From: Lacimicrobium alkaliphilum
Lineage (GTDB): Bacteria; Pseudomonadota; Gammaproteobacteria; Enterobacterales; Alteromonadaceae
NCBI RefSeq assembly: GCF_001466725.1
Contig: NZ_CP013650.1
Coordinates: forward strand, 4,278,001 to 4,342,000
Reading direction: 5' to 3'
Length of the DNA stretch: 64,000 nt
Each line of letters begins with the position of its first letter. Within the stretch, counting starts at the first letter, position 1. This document shows, in pieces, positions 62,691 to 64,000 of the stretch. The translations under genes were made by a program, and so were the position numbers. The notes below the pieces were generated by a model. The model made no database searches. It saw only the letters and a program-made list of their open reading frames with translations, and was not told the DNA's origin.

Positions 62691-64000
62691 TTAGCCCCAC
62701 AGGCGAAGTGGTAACAGCCCCCAAACAGCAAGCACCAAACACCACTGGAGTACGCCGAGCATTGCCAGCGCGTCGCACAGTGTTTTCCCCTCTATCTTTT
62801 GCCGGCTAAATGAACGCCACAATCCGAACATCATCGCTAGTGGCAGCATGCCTGTCACTACTGTCAGCAATGCGCTTGCCGGCGTCAGATCACCAAGTTG
62901 CAGAAAAGACTGGCTAAAAAATAGTGGTATTGGCAGCAACAGCGCGACCGATGAGATAAATGGCGCGTAAAGCGCAGAAGAAGGCTTTAGCCTGCGACGC
63001 AGCATGCAAACCACCCCGGAGATAAGCAGCCATATCAGCCCAAGCACACCCGCCACCAGGCTTCCCCAAAGGGGCACCATGCGCCATAGACTGGTCTGCT
63101 CGTAGCTACGGAAACCATCGCTGATAATTCGCTTTCCATCGTCCGAAACAATCAGCGCGTGCGATGCGTGTGTTCTGTCTTCGGCGCGAAAAAGCGGCCC
63201 ACCTACTGGTGCCAACGCTCTGCTTTTACTCTGAAAGGGTTTCAGGTGCAGGTATTGGCCATCCCACCCGACAGTAGCAAAGTGCAATAGCAGATCCACA
63301 TAAGCGAAGCTTTCGATGCGGCTAGGCGCCAACACGTAGATGCCCTGCCAGTCGATGAGGTTCTCCAAAGGGGGAGCTGCCGGCATCGTAGGCTCGGTTT
63401 GAATACCGAGTTGATCAATCAGCAGAGCATCAAACTCTTTGTAGTCCGCCGTTTCGACATCGGCATTAAAGGCAACAAAAAATGCTTTCTGCTCTTCAGG
63501 GAACAGACAAAAATTGGTTTTAAAGCCGGCCGTAGAGCCGCTATGACAGTTGCCGATGACACCGTGTCGGTCACGGCTGTTCAATCCAAGTCCATATCCC
63601 GCATCAACCAGCCCTGCCAAGGCCGCTTCGGTGGTGGTCGGCTTTCCCATGGCGCTGAGCAAATCAGCAGAGATAAAGGTCTTGCCATCAATCTCGCCAT
63701 TGCTCATCAGAAAGTGTGCGAACAGCGCCATGTCTGCTGCTGTGGTGGTAAACTGACCTGCGGGACGAAGATACAGCGGCAGAGTTGGCTGAGTCACCCC
63801 ATCCTCAAAGTGCCCCATTGCCAGCGCTTTATCTGCATGAGGCCCTTGCTGGGAGACAAACCTAAAGGTACTCATATGCATACCCAGCGGATGCAGCAAG
63901 TGTTTATCAAGATAGTGCTCGTAGCGCTCGCCAGTAACCTGCTCGATAACCATGCCAACCAGGGTGTAGCCAAGGTTGGAGTAGGAAATACGGCTGCCCG
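62691..64000 (-). CDS. Serine beta-lactamase-fold hydrolase with C-terminal membrane domain, 5' partial
   Basis: The gene runs off the right edge; about 435 residues are visible. The frame continues upstream of the internal ATG at 63953 with ISYSNLGYTLVG, which carries the YSN motif of class C beta-lactamase/esterase-type serine hydrolases. The catalytic SxxK lies outside the window. Next come HLLHPLGMHMSTF, GQFTTTAADMALFAHFLM, and the HSGSTAGFKTNF motif (KTG-like box), then a linker domain and five or so C-terminal helices (VAGVLGLIWLLISGVVCML, FISSVALLLPIPLFFSQSF and others). The topology suggests a periplasmic hydrolase tethered to the inner membrane. The substrate is unknown. Confidence 0.82.
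   Translation of the reverse strand, partial: GSRISYSNLGYTLVGMVIEQVTGERYEHYLDKHLLHPLGMHMSTFRFVSQQGPHADKALAMGHFEDGVTQPTLPLYLRPAGQFTTTAADMALFAHFLMSNGEIDGKTFISADLLSAMGKPTTTEAALAGLVDAGYGLGLNSRDRHGVIGNCHSGSTAGFKTNFCLFPEEQKAFFVAFNADVETADYKEFDALLIDQLGIQTEPTMPAAPPLENLIDWQGIYVLAPSRIESFAYVDLLLHFATVGWDGQYLHLKPFQSKSRALAPVGGPLFRAEDRTHASHALIVSDDGKRIISDGFRSYEQTSLWRMVPLWGSLVAGVLGLIWLLISGVVCMLRRRLKPSSALYAPFISSVALLLPIPLFFSQSFLQLGDLTPASALLTVVTGMLPLAMMFGLWRSFSRQKIEGKTLCDALAMLGVLQWCLVLAVWGLLPLRLWG

Overview
The window looks like a chromosomal segment of a marine or saline gammaproteobacterium of the order Alteromonadales (Alteromonadaceae-like). The evidence is the gene order and protein similarity as recalled, not a database search. 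Blocks shared with Escherichia coli are the atp operon, yicC/rph-pyrE, yifB-ilvL-ilvGMEDA, ilvY-ilvC, recQ/yigI-rarD and lptM-lysA-dapF-yigA-xerC-yigB-uvrD. They are interleaved with genes typical of Alteromonadales: a GlyGly-CTERM surface protein, DUF484, DUF1285/DUF3014, Dps and a PEGA/FGE-domain protein. No rRNA, tRNA or CRISPR array was recognised.

Layout. 1-5892: end of atpB, then atpEFHAGDC and a strong bidirectional terminator. 5874-12419: small accessory genes, including a DTW-domain tRNA modifier, an alkyltransferase-like repair protein, a GlyGly-CTERM protein with a nearby Xre regulator, a frameshifted Nudix gene, a stand-alone Hen1-type RNA methyltransferase, a DsbB-like membrane protein and a PAS-GGDEF enzyme. 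12441-15279: yicC against rph-pyrE-tusA. 15073-16381: a Fur-box-controlled pair of unknown small genes next to dps. 16522-24115: a lipoprotein, an amidohydrolase, hemN, an Aer-like chemoreceptor, DUF1285/DUF3014 and DUF6482. 24228-28548: proB-proA, carbonic anhydrase and a MOSC protein. 28589-29596: a toxin-antitoxin pair between two ~165-bp direct repeats, with an attC-like hairpin. 29662-32246: ilvC/ilvY. 32321-37589: an EamA transporter, the PEGA/FGE protein, yifB and a TRIC-type channel. 37851-44394: ilvL attenuator and ilvGMEDA. 44395-48804: two copies of a structured repeat, an AT-rich orphan gene, recQ, yigI and rarD. 48904-55849: uvrD back to lptM on the minus strand. 56217-59795: speB, speA and a DJ-1/PfpI protein. 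59796-64000: a mobile-DNA zone with an IS1182-like element, gene-cassette-like ORFs with an attC-like site, a possible group II intron 3' end and a truncated-by-window beta-lactamase-fold membrane protein.

How the genes work together. The ilv genes give a nearly complete isoleucine/valine pathway: acetolactate synthase II, KARI, dehydratase, transaminase and threonine deaminase. Regulation is by a leader-peptide attenuator and by an IlvY operator. proBA make the proline precursor, lysA/dapF complete lysine and meso-DAP synthesis, and speA-speB form the arginine-agmatine-putrescine route. uvrD, recQ, xerC and yifB/comM handle DNA.

The features most worth a second look are the two structured repeats with covarying stems (44415-44517 and 47645-47736), the Fur-controlled orphan pair, the stand-alone Hen1-like methyltransferase, the TA pair inside direct repeats, and the cassette/IS/intron-like cluster at the right end. 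None of these is proven to be a new system from sequence alone.
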